Below are positions 9,101-21,100 of a stretch of DNA of 57,667 bases, in pieces (positions within the stretch are counted from its first letter, which is position 1; each line of letters starts with the position of its first letter). The stretch covers positions 1-57,667 of the forward strand of contig JADFYH010000017.1 in the NCBI GenBank assembly GCA_015233135.1. Reading direction: 5' to 3'. The stretch comes from Deltaproteobacteria bacterium. Lineage in GTDB: Bacteria; UBA10199; JADFYH01. Below the pieces are notes generated by a model, which was not told where the DNA came from, did no database searches, and was given only the letters and a program-made list of their open reading frames with translations. Both the position numbers and the translations under genes were made by a program.

Positions 9101-12100
9101 TGGCGCTGGCACATACTCCAGCAAAGTCAGTAACTTCAACAACTCCCGCCTATTGGCATAACGCCCATAGTCGGCCACATCTTGATAACGACCGGCATTA
9201 ATGGCTGCCGCATCTCTTTCCACTTGCTCTCCCAAAGTTTCACTGCTCGCCAGACGATAGGCCTCGCTGAAATATTCTTTCGGGATTTGAGTGAGATCTT
9301 CCACTTGATCGGGGCTTTTGACGCGATGTAAAAAAGTTTTGATGAGCAAGGCGGGCAAGGCCTTCTTCAGTTCCGCAAGCACCTGCTCACGGTCGGCCAA
9401 ATCATAACCCGAGGGCGTTGTACGCAGATGTTCCGATTGCAAACGAATACAAACCGGATGATTGGAAACCAGATTTCGAATCTCTTGCGGGATGGCCTGC
9501 CACACTTCCTTGGGAATCTCGCCCAAGATCATATCCCCCAACATCCACACGTTTTCAATACTGTCGACTACTTCTACTTGGGCCTCTTCTTTTCCCTTCT
9601 TTACTTCCCCTCTCCCTTGACGGGGAAAATGCGAGAGCATTTTCGGTAGGGTGAGGGTGGCACTCGCCCTCACCGTCATACGCTCCGTATTCAAGGCCTG
9701 CCCCGCGAGCTGGATCTGCACCCGCTCTGGATCTACATACTGAGCCAGCTGCGTGGCCTCCACTTCAAACAAGGCGGCATCAAAAGGGGCAAAATCACAG
9801 CGGCGGGAAACTTCGATAGTTGTTGTCGGGATCTCCACGGCTGCACTTGCACTCTGCCTTTCGTAACGAATCTGAATGGCGCCTGTGGGGTCTTTGGAGA
9901 GGTGAAGGACGAGTGTATCTACCTCTCCCCGGCCCTCTCCTACTCTAGGAGAGGGTGGAGATCCCTCCCCTCTTACTCCCTCTCCTAAGGTAGGAGAGGG
10001 TTGGGGTGAGGTATGAAGGGGTGAGGTAGAAATCCTCACACTCTCCCCACCCTGCAAAGCCGCATACAGTGCCGCTTTCAAGGGGCTATTGGACTGCGGC
10101 GAAAGTGCCGCTACAATTTCCTGCTCGCTCAAGGCCCCCGCAAAATTGAGTGTGTATACCAAATGCCCCTGGGCATTCAGATGCTGATTGATCTGTATGG
10201 TTTTATCGGCCTGGGCCGCAGCCTTCGCAATGGCCACCTGCATCCACAAATGAAAATCCTGAAATTGGCGCCCGCCAATGCCTACATTGCGCGCCAGATT
10301 AATCTCACTTCGAATCTGCGCACTCGCACGCGGGCTTGCGGCTACCGTCGCTGCAGCAGGAAGGGCCCTTGGATTTTTTTCTTTATACAAGGCCGCCAAC
10401 ACCTGCTCGAGAGAGGATCGGACTTCTTGTCCACTTGCGGTCTCGCCTTCTGCCCTCACCTGCAGGCTCTCAAAATCCCTTCTCGCAAAATACTGTGTCA
10501 CCGCCAGGGCAAGTTTCCCGGGTGTAGGCTGATTTAAGGCCTCCAACACCTTGCTGAGATTCACCTTGCACTTCAAGAGATTTTCCAGACGCATGCTCAA
10601 ATGTTCTTCGCTGAGTCCCGCCGCAATTTGTGGCGCAATTGTATAAACCAGTTCTAAAGCCGCCTTGATTTGGGCGTAGGGATAACTGCGATAAAATCTC
10701 TCAAAGAAGCGCCGTGCAAAAGGCGATTGGCCCAAGAGGCCAATCAACTCCGTACGCTGAGGGTGCGCCATTACCGCCGCCCAAGCCGCTTCGCTCATTT
10801 CGGTTAAAAGGGGAATCGCCTGAGAAGCCAGGGCTGCACCCCCTTGGGCCTTCAAGGCCTCGAAGCGTGCCATGCAGACGGGGTCGTCTATTAAGCGGGC
10901 CAGGGTTTCGAAGGATAAGAGAGAACGTTGATCGACTGTCAAGAGCACTTGGCCAAAATCGTTGGGGTGTGCGTAAATATGAACAGCAGAAGAACTAGCA
11001 GAAATATATTTTTGAGTATCGATGAAACAGACTGGGCAGGCCTCAGCTGCATCTTTTAGGAATACCGGGCCAATAGCGGTATCTTCCACCTCGCTATCTG
11101 CAGAGGCACGAAACAGCTCAGTGCCTAAAGTATCATAAAAACATTTAACCCCTTTAATCTCTGTCACAAGCAACACTTGCCCTCCAAGCCTTTCTAGACT
11201 TATCTTATCTGGCTTGGGGCCCAAAATACGCGTTGATGTACCATCCGCTGAATATTTATTTACAAAATAGGTCCCTTCTTTGGAGTCTCTAAAACAGGCA
11301 ATAAAATCCTCCCCTTCAAAGGCATCTCCACCGCTTTTGAGGTCACCGGGCATTTCAAAGGATAAGCTCAATTCGCCACACCTGTTGTAAACTTGATGCC
11401 TCGTCAACGAGAAGTCTGGTTTGCAACTCTTACTATCATAATAATAAACGAAAGGGTTACAACGCCAGCGTTCGGCAACAACATGAGAACCGAAATCCGG
11501 ATTGAGAAGAGTAGCTCCTTCTGGATCTAGATCCAGGGTTTCATGCATTTTCAAACCATACTTCGAATTAAAATTATACAGAGAAAACCGGCTGGTAACC
11601 CGCGGAAGGGGGAGATTGTCTTGAAAACCTACAAAGGCCACTGAAAGATCTGCCGATTTATATTCTGTTTCATGAGTAATTTTACCTAAGGGAGTACAAA
11701 ACCGGGAGGAATCTTCATCCCATATCAGAAGTCTATCCTGGCATAAGAAAAAAAGGCTCAAATGAAATTGTCTCAATTCTTTACCTTTAGAATCAAACAC
11801 CGCATAGCGGCCGCTTTGATGTCTAAAATAATTATAGTTCATGCGCCTATCATCTGGTCGGTTATAACGTAAAAGCTCCGAACAACTCCTCAACTTGTAC
11901 CACTGCCCCTCTTCATAAAAAGGAAATTCAGACTCGGCATCCAACTGCAGAATGGGTTGAAAGGTATTCAGATCTAAAAGCGCGCAAATGCGATGGGCAT
12001 TATCAAGAATACAAACCACCTTTTGCCCATAAAGCTCCCGGATGCGAATCGGGGAATACTCCATCATTCCAGATAGTCCTTTACTGGGAAACTCACGCTG

Positions 12101-15100
12101 CATTCCTTTATAGACTGGGGTCAAGTGCCTCCCAGAGACATCCGCCAAATAAAAAGAGAAGGTATTACTGTCGTATATCAACCGAATATGCCCCTGAGGA
12201 GTGTCATAGAAACGCCCAGATACCAAACTATGTGGGGTAAACGCCTGCTCCAACTGCACGCCCATTTGCATTAATTTGTCATAGTAGGCCGCACTGGATT
12301 TATGCCTTGCCCCTTCCCCTCTTAAGCTAAGAGGGGATTGAGGGGAGTTATGGACAATTGACGCAGTTGTTCCTACTCCCTCCCCATCCCTCCCCTTGAG
12401 CTCAAGGGGAGCTGAGGAGGGGTTTGACGCCTGCACAGCCGCTTGCTGCAACTTCTTTCCCCAATCGCCCTGGCACTCCAAATCTTTAATACTAAAAATG
12501 ATGGGCCAAATAAGAGACCGAATTCGGCTGGCATACAGATCGGCATCGAGGGCCAGCACTCCTGCCTGGGCATCCAGAACCAGGGGTTGCTTCAGACCTT
12601 TTAGCAGCACCACAGGCAGCGTTTGAACGGCATGGGTGGGGCTTTTGTAAGTCACCGTGGCCAATTCCTCGGGGCCATTAAATCTTTTCCATTGTGCTTC
12701 ACTCCACAAGCTGGGGTGCACCAAAATATCATTTTCATTTTGCTGCAGATGCTGCGTCAGGCGCGGGGTGGCGGGCAAGAACCGGGTACCTGGAGTTTGC
12801 GCCGCTAAAGCCCAAAAGCGGGCGGAGAGTACGCCTGTAAAATTTTGATTGGGAGACCTCTGATTGAGGGCATCCGCCAGGGGAGCCAGACTGTTCAAGG
12901 TCTGCAGGTCGCCAATTTTGGCCACCAGTTGTTCAAACATCGACGCGAAATGCTCATCGGGATCAATACGATCGCGCTGTAACGTGAGGGGAGTTTTGAC
13001 GGGAAGATCGAGGACCAAATCGTGACCCGCGTGGCTGCCCAAGATTTCATAGTCTTCGATGCTGACTCCGCCGATGCGGAGGATGATTCGAGGGTTTTCA
13101 TACCTCACCCTGCCCTCTCCTACCTTAGGAGAGGGTATTGAAGAGATCCCCTCCCCTCTTACCCCCTCTCCTAAGGTAGGAGAGGGTTGGGGTGAGGTAT
13201 GAGAAGTCCTCATCAACCGCCCCTCCCCACCCAACGCATACTCCACACTCGCCAGCTCACTAAACTCACAATCATTAATCTTGCGCTCATTAATAAAAAT
13301 ACTCTTTTCGCTGCCATCCACCCATCGCAAATATTCTTCGGCCTCATGCTGCAAGGCCTCGACATTCAACTCGCTACTGATCACCTCAATGCGCGTCCCT
13401 TTTCTCACTTTTCCGAATAAAGAAGCTTCCCTCTTTTCGGAATAAAAACAAAGTTCACCTTCTTCATTCACAAAAAATTCAACTTGATAAGATTCATGCC
13501 CATTACCCGTTTGAAGGATGACGCGGTCTTGCGGAGATTTAAGATGACTGAGCACCGTATAAAATCCAATTCCAAAGCGCCCAATATCACGTCCTTCTCT
13601 TTTAGTGGAAGCCCCGGGGATAGGGAGAATGGTGGCCAGCACCGATTTTGGAATTCCGCTGCCTTCATCCTCCACCACATAACGCCCGTTTTGCACCTGC
13701 ACTTTCACCTGCTTGCTGCCGGCATCCAAACTGTTGCTGATCAACTCGATGATGCTGCGATTTCGATTTGAGCTTTGCTCTAAGCCCTGACGAATATTGC
13801 TAGGTTGAACTTGCTCCCCTTCCCTGCTGATTTCAGCCCGCAGACCTTCAACATTGTGCTGATCTAAAATTTGCGTGGCAATGCGGGAACGTTCCTCGTC
13901 GGAGAGGCTTCCCGTCTCCGACTTTGCCTCCGCCACCCGCAGCGCCGCTGAAAGGACGGAAACCAGGAGATCCAATTTTATATTCCGCGTCCGTTTGCGC
14001 TGTTGGTAGGCACGATCTTTTCTACCCGATAAGACAATCCCCGCAAAAACCGACACACCAAGGATCACCCAGGTCCAGAGGGGTATATTGGAGAGAGGAG
14101 ATTGCTGGGCATCTAGGATCAAAGCACTGTGAGCTAAATTTGAAGGAATATTCTGCGCACTCGCCTCCGACCCCTGCATCAAAATGCCGGCCGCTGTTGC
14201 AGCGCTGGCGAGGATTAGGCCCAAGGCCCCTGCGGGAGGAGGGGTTTTTTCAGCACGTACGGGCGCAGTCTCGGCGGCCAGATCCGTTTCGCCGAGGCGA
14301 GGATGCGCTTGATTGAAAGCGGCATTTATTTGCGGCGCTGGCTCTGCTTGCGCCTGAATCGGAGGATGACCCTGCAAGGGCAACTGTCCACCCGGACCTT
14401 CGGCAATAATGCGAGGGTCTCCTCCATTCGAAGGACCACTTGAGCCGCCCTGAGGCCCGCTGGAGTTCGGTCGGCGCCAGACTTCGTAGACGGAAGTGAA
14501 GGGATTGGGAGGCTTGGTATTCCAATCCACCTGCGCAATATCCCGCGTCGGATAATTTGCTTTCTTGATGGCAGAGGAAATATCACTCCGATTGCTGTGA
14601 ATATTTGGATTAGTGGGCATGTAGATGACATCGTAATTTTCTGTTTTGGCAAAGGCGATCACCTTCGAAATCAGCTGGCGATACAATTCTTGCCCATTCA
14701 CACTGCTCAGAAATTCGACTGAGGGATTCATGCCCAGCAAAATGAAACATTTCTTTCCGTCTCGTTCCACTTCCATCATATCCAGATAACCCACGGCCTT
14801 ATTGACCGATTCATCCACCAAAGCCATTAAACGATAATTAGGGCGCTGCCACAAAGCCACGTCGTCTGCAGTACAGACGCCTGAAGTGAGTCCAGACAAA
14901 CCATAAGTGGGGCCCTTCACTACCCGCAAGGCCAGGGGAATGCTTGTGGTCTGGGTTAAATCAAATTTATTTTTTTCACTCTGTATAGCCGCCAAGGGGC
15001 CCTGCAAAAGCTGATTGGCAAGTTCGCGGCGATTCAAATCTCTTCCTTGAGAAACCAAGGCCCGAAGCATGGTTTTTAAATTATTATCCAAAGAGGCGTT

Positions 15101-18100
15101 GAGAATTTTATTCTCGATTTCAGTCGCAGGAAAATTTCGCAACATGTTGCGAATGGCCTCAATCTTTTTTGTCTCTTCCATTCCATCGCTCTGCCAAATT
15201 CGGGTAAGTTGGCCGATCAAACCCTGAACACGAGCAGGATCAATCACACCTTTTTGTTCTCCCTTACCCAGCAAAGCCTCGTCTGGAATTTGTTTTAAGG
15301 CAGTACTTAAAATTTGTGGCAGGGCATCGTGATCAGTAAAAAGTTGTTCCAGCAAGGCCAGGGTTAAATATTCGTCCTCTTGAATTGCTGCAATTTTTTC
15401 CTGCATCGCCGGATCTTGCGCCGCATACTGACACAACATCTCTAAAGCACGCTTGCGCATTTCGAGATCACGAGGAGAAGCGATATAGGCCAGCAAGGCC
15501 TCTACGACTTTATCTATTTTGATTTTTTGTCCTTCCTCTCCCCCTCTAAACAAAGCCAACAGGCTTTGTATCTTTCCCTGATCTAAGCTTTGCCCGGGTC
15601 GTAAGGTACGAATACCTTGCTGCATCGTAAAACGTTCCACTTGCTTTCTCCAGGCTTGAGGCACCTGTTCCCTCAAATCGCCTGCTTGCAGCATTTGCCG
15701 CATCAGTTGAATCTGTTCGCTGCGTCGTACAAAACTTGCCCCGCTGGTAGGAGACACCATTTGAATCATACAAAGCAGATACTCTTCGCCCTGTTTGCCT
15801 TTTTCTTTCAAAATGCGAAGGGCATCTTCCAGACTAAATTCGTCTTCTAAAATTTTCTTCACACTGCCGCGCAGTTCTTCAAAGATGGCATCCCCCGCGC
15901 TTCGATAAATGCTGTAAAGCGTCGGAATAAAGCCATTCGTCTGTTCGATGAAATGCAGAATATGCGCCCGTTCCTGCGATAAATCGGCGGAAATCAATTT
16001 TTTCTCAGTGGCCTCGAAGATCCCTTCCAAGAGGTTAAAGCTCAGCTTGGGCCAGGTTTTTAAAAGGTAATAATAAAGCTGAAGCTGCCCATCAAAAAAT
16101 TCAGGGCCGAGCTGTTTCAACAAGGCATCCTGCTGCAAAAATAAATCCAGCATTCTTCTTCGGTTATAGTGGGTCAGGCAATCGAGCATCTTCAAGAAAG
16201 TCTGGATGTTTTCTTGCTGCTTTGCTTCGCTCGAATAGCTCAAAATTTTATCATACAGACGAAGCGCTCGGGCCGTTTCATTTTCTGCCTTTGCGGCCAC
16301 CTGCATCACCACCGCATAAATTTGCGGCGAACTCAGCCCGCGTTGTTTTAAAAGCCCAAAGGCCACGGGTAAATACTGATAAGAATGGCTAAAGGCCTGC
16401 CCGCTGCGCTCCACGGTCTTCAGCAAAAGATCTTCTTGCTGTTTCAAATTCCAGCCATAGTCGTTCATCACCTTCAGCAAATAGTGCAGCTCATGATAAA
16501 GCTCAGCGCTATGGTCTCCCGCCAATTCAGAGAGTTTAAGGATCAAATCAATTTGCTCGTCTACGCTCCTGCCTTGTTCCTTAAAAGCCAAGGTCAGAGC
16601 CCCTAAATTCCAATTCACCGCCGTTTGAAAATTTGTTTTCTCGGCAAGGCCTAAAATCAAGCGTTGCTGCTCGGCCGTGCTCCAACTTTGCTCACTCAGG
16701 CTAGAGAGAAGCGTGGGTAGATTTTGGTAGACAGTGGCAACTCGATATTTGGAGGCTTGTGTCACTCGAGTCAAAAAGGAGTCTTGATCTTTCACCTCCC
16801 ATCTACTTTTTCTCATGGCCTCCACACTATTCGCTAAACCTCGGTAGAGTTCACTCAAATCAAAATTTTCGAAGGGATGATCTTCCGCCATCTGGGCCAA
16901 AAATTCCAGGGCACGCTCTGCGGCCCAAGGCTGCGACATTTTTTCCGCCTTGCCTGTCATTGTTTCCAAGGTATGAGCCAAGCGCAGATAGATTTCCGAA
17001 CGCCTCGCATGTTTAGAAATGCGTGCAAAAAAAGCCTCCTGACGCAAGGGATCTATTTCCAGCCTCTGCAGGGCCTTCAAGGCCGGCAAAAATTCTGTGA
17101 GGGCTGAATTCACGGAGGTCCCAGCGTTGGGAATGAATTGCTGCAAGAAAGAAAATGCTTGGGTATCTTCCCATTTCGCGGATTTTAAAGCGGACAACAC
17201 TTGAAGCAAAGAATCTGCTTTTAAATAAAAATCGTTCTGAAACTGTTGGGCACAACACAAGAGCAATGCTTGCTGCTGCGCCACAGACCAAGACCTGACT
17301 TGAAAAGCCTCAAGTACAGCAGGGAGTTGCGAGAAAAAGTCGAGCGTCCCCGCCCCGCCTTTATACTCTCCAAAACAGGCACCCAAAAAAACCTGTTGCT
17401 GACTTTGACTCCAGCCTGCCTGAGACAAAAATTTCAAAGCAGAGGCCAGAGTATTCAAGTCTCTGTCCTGCACTCCTGCAATATGGCTCACTCGGAGAAT
17501 AAAGGGGCTTGCCTCTTCAGCGCTCCAGGCTTGCTCTTTAAAAGTCTTGAGCAAAGCCGTGAGAGCCTGGATATTTTGAACCCCTTCTTCCTCTTTATTC
17601 CCCCACACAATTTCTGCACAAATTTTTTGCTGATCGAGTACAGAAAATCCTCCCTGTTGCAGAGCCCTGAAGAGTTCTGGAAGCAAGGGCACAACCTGTC
17701 TGCCAAAAACTTGTCCGTGACGATGAACTTTTGATAAAAATTCAGCCTGTCCCCCTGCGCCCCAGCCCGCCGCTGTCATCTCTTGAAGCAATTCAGGCAA
17801 GACACTCAGTATCTCTTGAGAACGATGCCATGTCAGGAATATTGCCGCATCATCCGGGTTCCATTGCGCGGCAACGAAAGCCTGGATCGCCTGATTCACG
17901 GCTCTAAAATTGGCCACGCTGCAAGCACTATATTTGAGAAATCCCACTTGCCTGGAAATACTCCAGCCGGCCTCCCTCATTTTTTTTGCGAGGGAAGGAA
18001 TTTGCGCAAAGGCTTCTGGCTCCACAACATTCCCTCCACTACAAAGAAGAACGTGCCTTAAGACCTCGGCTTGCGGATCTGCACTCCATCCTTCTTTACC

Positions 18101-21100
18101 CAGTTCTGACACCACACCCGGAACAAGCTTGCAAAGGGCCATCACTCGTTCAGGAGAATTGCGATCGAGCAGGTCATACATCAATTGAAACTGGTGCTCA
18201 GGCTTCCATTCGGCTGTTTGAAGGGCATCAAACACCTTCGACAACGCATTCAGGCTGCTCTTGTATTCTGTTCCCTCTCCAAAATTCGAAAGCAACTCTC
18301 GAATCAATTTGGCTTGATGCTCTGCAGAGAATTGAGCGTTCTGACAAAGCTGTAACAATGGCTGCATGTCTTTCAGCAGTTCTAAAGTTTGGATATCGGT
18401 TCGACGTGAACAATTAAAACTGAAAAAGGCATCGATCTGTTGAGCAGACCAGCCTTGGCCCTTCATCAATTGCAACAAGGCCAAGAGATTTTGATAAATC
18501 TCGGGCACAGGTCCCGAAGCATCATTTCGCAAAGCAGAAGATCCCGAAATTCTACGCAGAACAAAGGCCTGTTGTGCGGAAGTTAAGCCTAATTTTGATA
18601 GAGGTTCCACGAGGTCCTTTATCGCTTCATTCACTCGCTTCGCATAAGCCAAGGCCTCTCCTTGTCTCCAGGAAATATCCCATTGCAAGCCTGCAAGATC
18701 TTCCTCTTTTAAGCGCTCCCCTTTTTCTTCTCGTAACACTGCCATCGCCAAAGGCGCTGCCACCAAAGATAAGAGCCCAAGGCCCCAACTCAAAAGGGAC
18801 GATGTGGCAGGAATAGCGCCAGGGACAAAGGCCAGGGCATCCCCCGTATTCAACAAGGCATACAAACCCGCCGCCGATGCCGCAATCAGTGCGCCGGTGT
18901 TCAGTGCTCCAATTCCAAGGCTGCTAGACAGTGCAGCAGATCTTCGAGGTGAATTTGGGAGAGGGGTGGAGCTGAGGGGAGGAGGCACCTGGGTTTCAAG
19001 AGTATCGGAGGAGCTATCCGACAAAGCTTTTGCCCCACGCAAGGCCCAAACCTCCAACATTTCCCGGGTTTCTTGATAGGCTTCCAGCACCTCGTGGTTT
19101 GCCTCATTGTGGATATTCAACTGGCTTTCCACCTGATGCAGCAGGCGCTGGAAAACGCCTTTGGGTACTTCGTAGCCATTGCTACCGGGGGTGCGTAGCA
19201 ATTGTTGCAGCGGGTTGAAAAAATGTTTCATCAAATCGTAATCCGCATCCCGGTGATGCACCTGCCACAGGTCTTCAATGGCTAAGACCAACTTACCCAT
19301 TTGGTGAGTGTTGCGATTTTCGTGGTAGCGCTGAATATCTGTCTGTATTTTCCTCTCCTTCTCTCGAAGCTCAGTGAGAGATCCCGTGGATTCACTCCCC
19401 CTCACTCCCCCCTTAGCAAGGGGGGCCCGGGGGGATCGTAACCAAGCCCCCCCCACAAATGCCCCTACAGCAACCACTGCCAACACCGCCAGGGCTTGAA
19501 GCACACCGGCACTCGCTAAAGATCCTGAATTATTTTGAATTAAAGCTGCCGCTCCCACTTGCATTTGATCGGCCTTAACCTGAGCACTGGCCTCGGAGCT
19601 GCAAGTGGCCAAGGCCGCCAGCCCAGCCCCTGAACCAGGAAGTCCCCCCGTAAACAAAGAGACAAGCCTACTGAGAAGCCCCCCCATTTTTGAAGAACTA
19701 GGACGCGTGTCGGACGCCTCAAACCTCAGCTCAGCGCCTGCATACAAGGGCATTAAATCAATCAAGGCCCCTTCTACCTTGATCTCTTCCGTTTCTAATC
19801 GTAATTCATTTTGTCTCATACGACTCAGGGTGAGGATTTTTTTAACTCCCCCTTCCTCTTCTGTGACTTCCACAGCAAGCACCGTCCAAGAGTCTGCTTC
19901 GCCTTGGGAAAGAGTGAGTGTGCCGGCGCCAATGGAACTTCTTACTGTACGACTAAAGTTTCGCCGAGCCTCCGCAAAATCAATCGCTTCAGCAACTCTC
20001 TCTCCTTTTGTAAGGCGTAAAGCGGCTTCTGTAATTTCGGGATGAGGATCGGCCTTGCTCGAATCGCGAAAATATAAATGAACACGGGCCTGAGTGAGTT
20101 GGGAGGGACGAAGTTGCAGCTCTTTCAATATTTTTTGGCGGGCTACTCCTGAAACCCCTACAAGATTTTGCACTCTAACACTTAAACTTTGACGCAGTTC
20201 CAAAGTAAGTAGCGGATTGCAGCCCAACACTGCCAGGGCCTCTAAGCGTTCTTCCACGGTGGCAGCAGATTGAAGAATTCTACTGACAAAGACCTCCAAC
20301 AAAGCGGGGCTCATTGCCAGATGAGCAGCCAGCTTGGCATATTGCAGGACGCGATCATGCGCGCTTACAAATTCACCCTTCAGAATTTGAGCGGCAGCAC
20401 TGCCAATCCAGACCACTTCTTCGTCTCTCATTTGCTCTATAAAATCCCCAGATTTTTCCCCTACCCCCAATTTTTCTAAAAAAAGCTTTCTTCTCAGATC
20501 GTTATTTCTCCCCACCAAATACTGTGGCCTTTCTTGGTTAATTTTCAGCGAAAGCTGCAGCAGCTGTAAGAGCCTGTTCAAATCTCCTTCTTGAACCGCC
20601 GTTTGAGCCATGGGGGTAAGCACTTTATAAAGCGCTTCTGTTTCCGCGAGGCTAAAGGGCTGACCGTGTTGTCTAACCACGATATCCCGGACTGACCTAA
20701 AGGCGAATAGATCGGTTCTTGCCTTCAGTCTTTCCAGTTTTTCCAAGGTGGACAAGGGCACTGCGTTATCGTTTGCCACTCGTGCGCGTGGATCAAAAAC
20801 CATCCCCAGCACACCCAGGCCCAAAGCGATTGCGCCGGTGAAGCCCCAGCTCCACACGCTCGAATCAGCACTGACGTTGGATACAAAACCCAGCGTCATG
20901 GCCTGTGCCGAACTGGGCGCAAAAAGCGCCAAGGCGCCAGCCCCTGCGGCCACGAGGAAAGTGGTGGTAAGCCTCCCACTTGCTGGGCCGCTACGTCCTC
21001 TTTTTGGATCTGGCGCAGCACTTCTGCTTGCTTCTACAGGCTCGGCAGCCTGTGCCTCAACAGCCTCAGCAGCCTCGGCTTCTCGTGCCAATCGAGCGGC

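Larger units (their letters stand above)
8460..10999 (-). other. Giant protein: mixed region upstream of the zincin, rich in inserted repeats
   Basis: Helical and alpha/beta segments without recognised family (LLTEMSEAAWAAVMAHPQ, IRSEINLARNVGIGGRQF, VEVVDSIENVWMLGDMILG). Three palindromic repeats are translated in frame here (9009-9095, 9604-9660, 9921-10012), which makes this the most repeat-invaded part of the gene. Confidence 0.35.

Noticed and set aside
11000-12290. WD40 or other named beta-propeller
   Set aside because: Many short strands are visible but no GH...WD, kelch or NHL blade motif can be found.
9009-13200. CRISPR-like array from the recurrent CCCTCTCC palindromes
   Set aside because: Copies are not evenly spaced, are in both orientations, lack unique spacers and sit inside a coding frame.
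13400-13800. Histidine kinase catalytic domain
   Set aside because: No H-box or dimerisation helix precedes it. N, G1 and G2 boxes fit MutL/HSP90-like ATPases better.
19580-19620. Lipoprotein signal (lipobox) at LATC in hairpin h11
   Set aside because: The -1 residue is Thr, and a good A-x-A-Q site follows seven residues later. An internal lipobox is unlikely.
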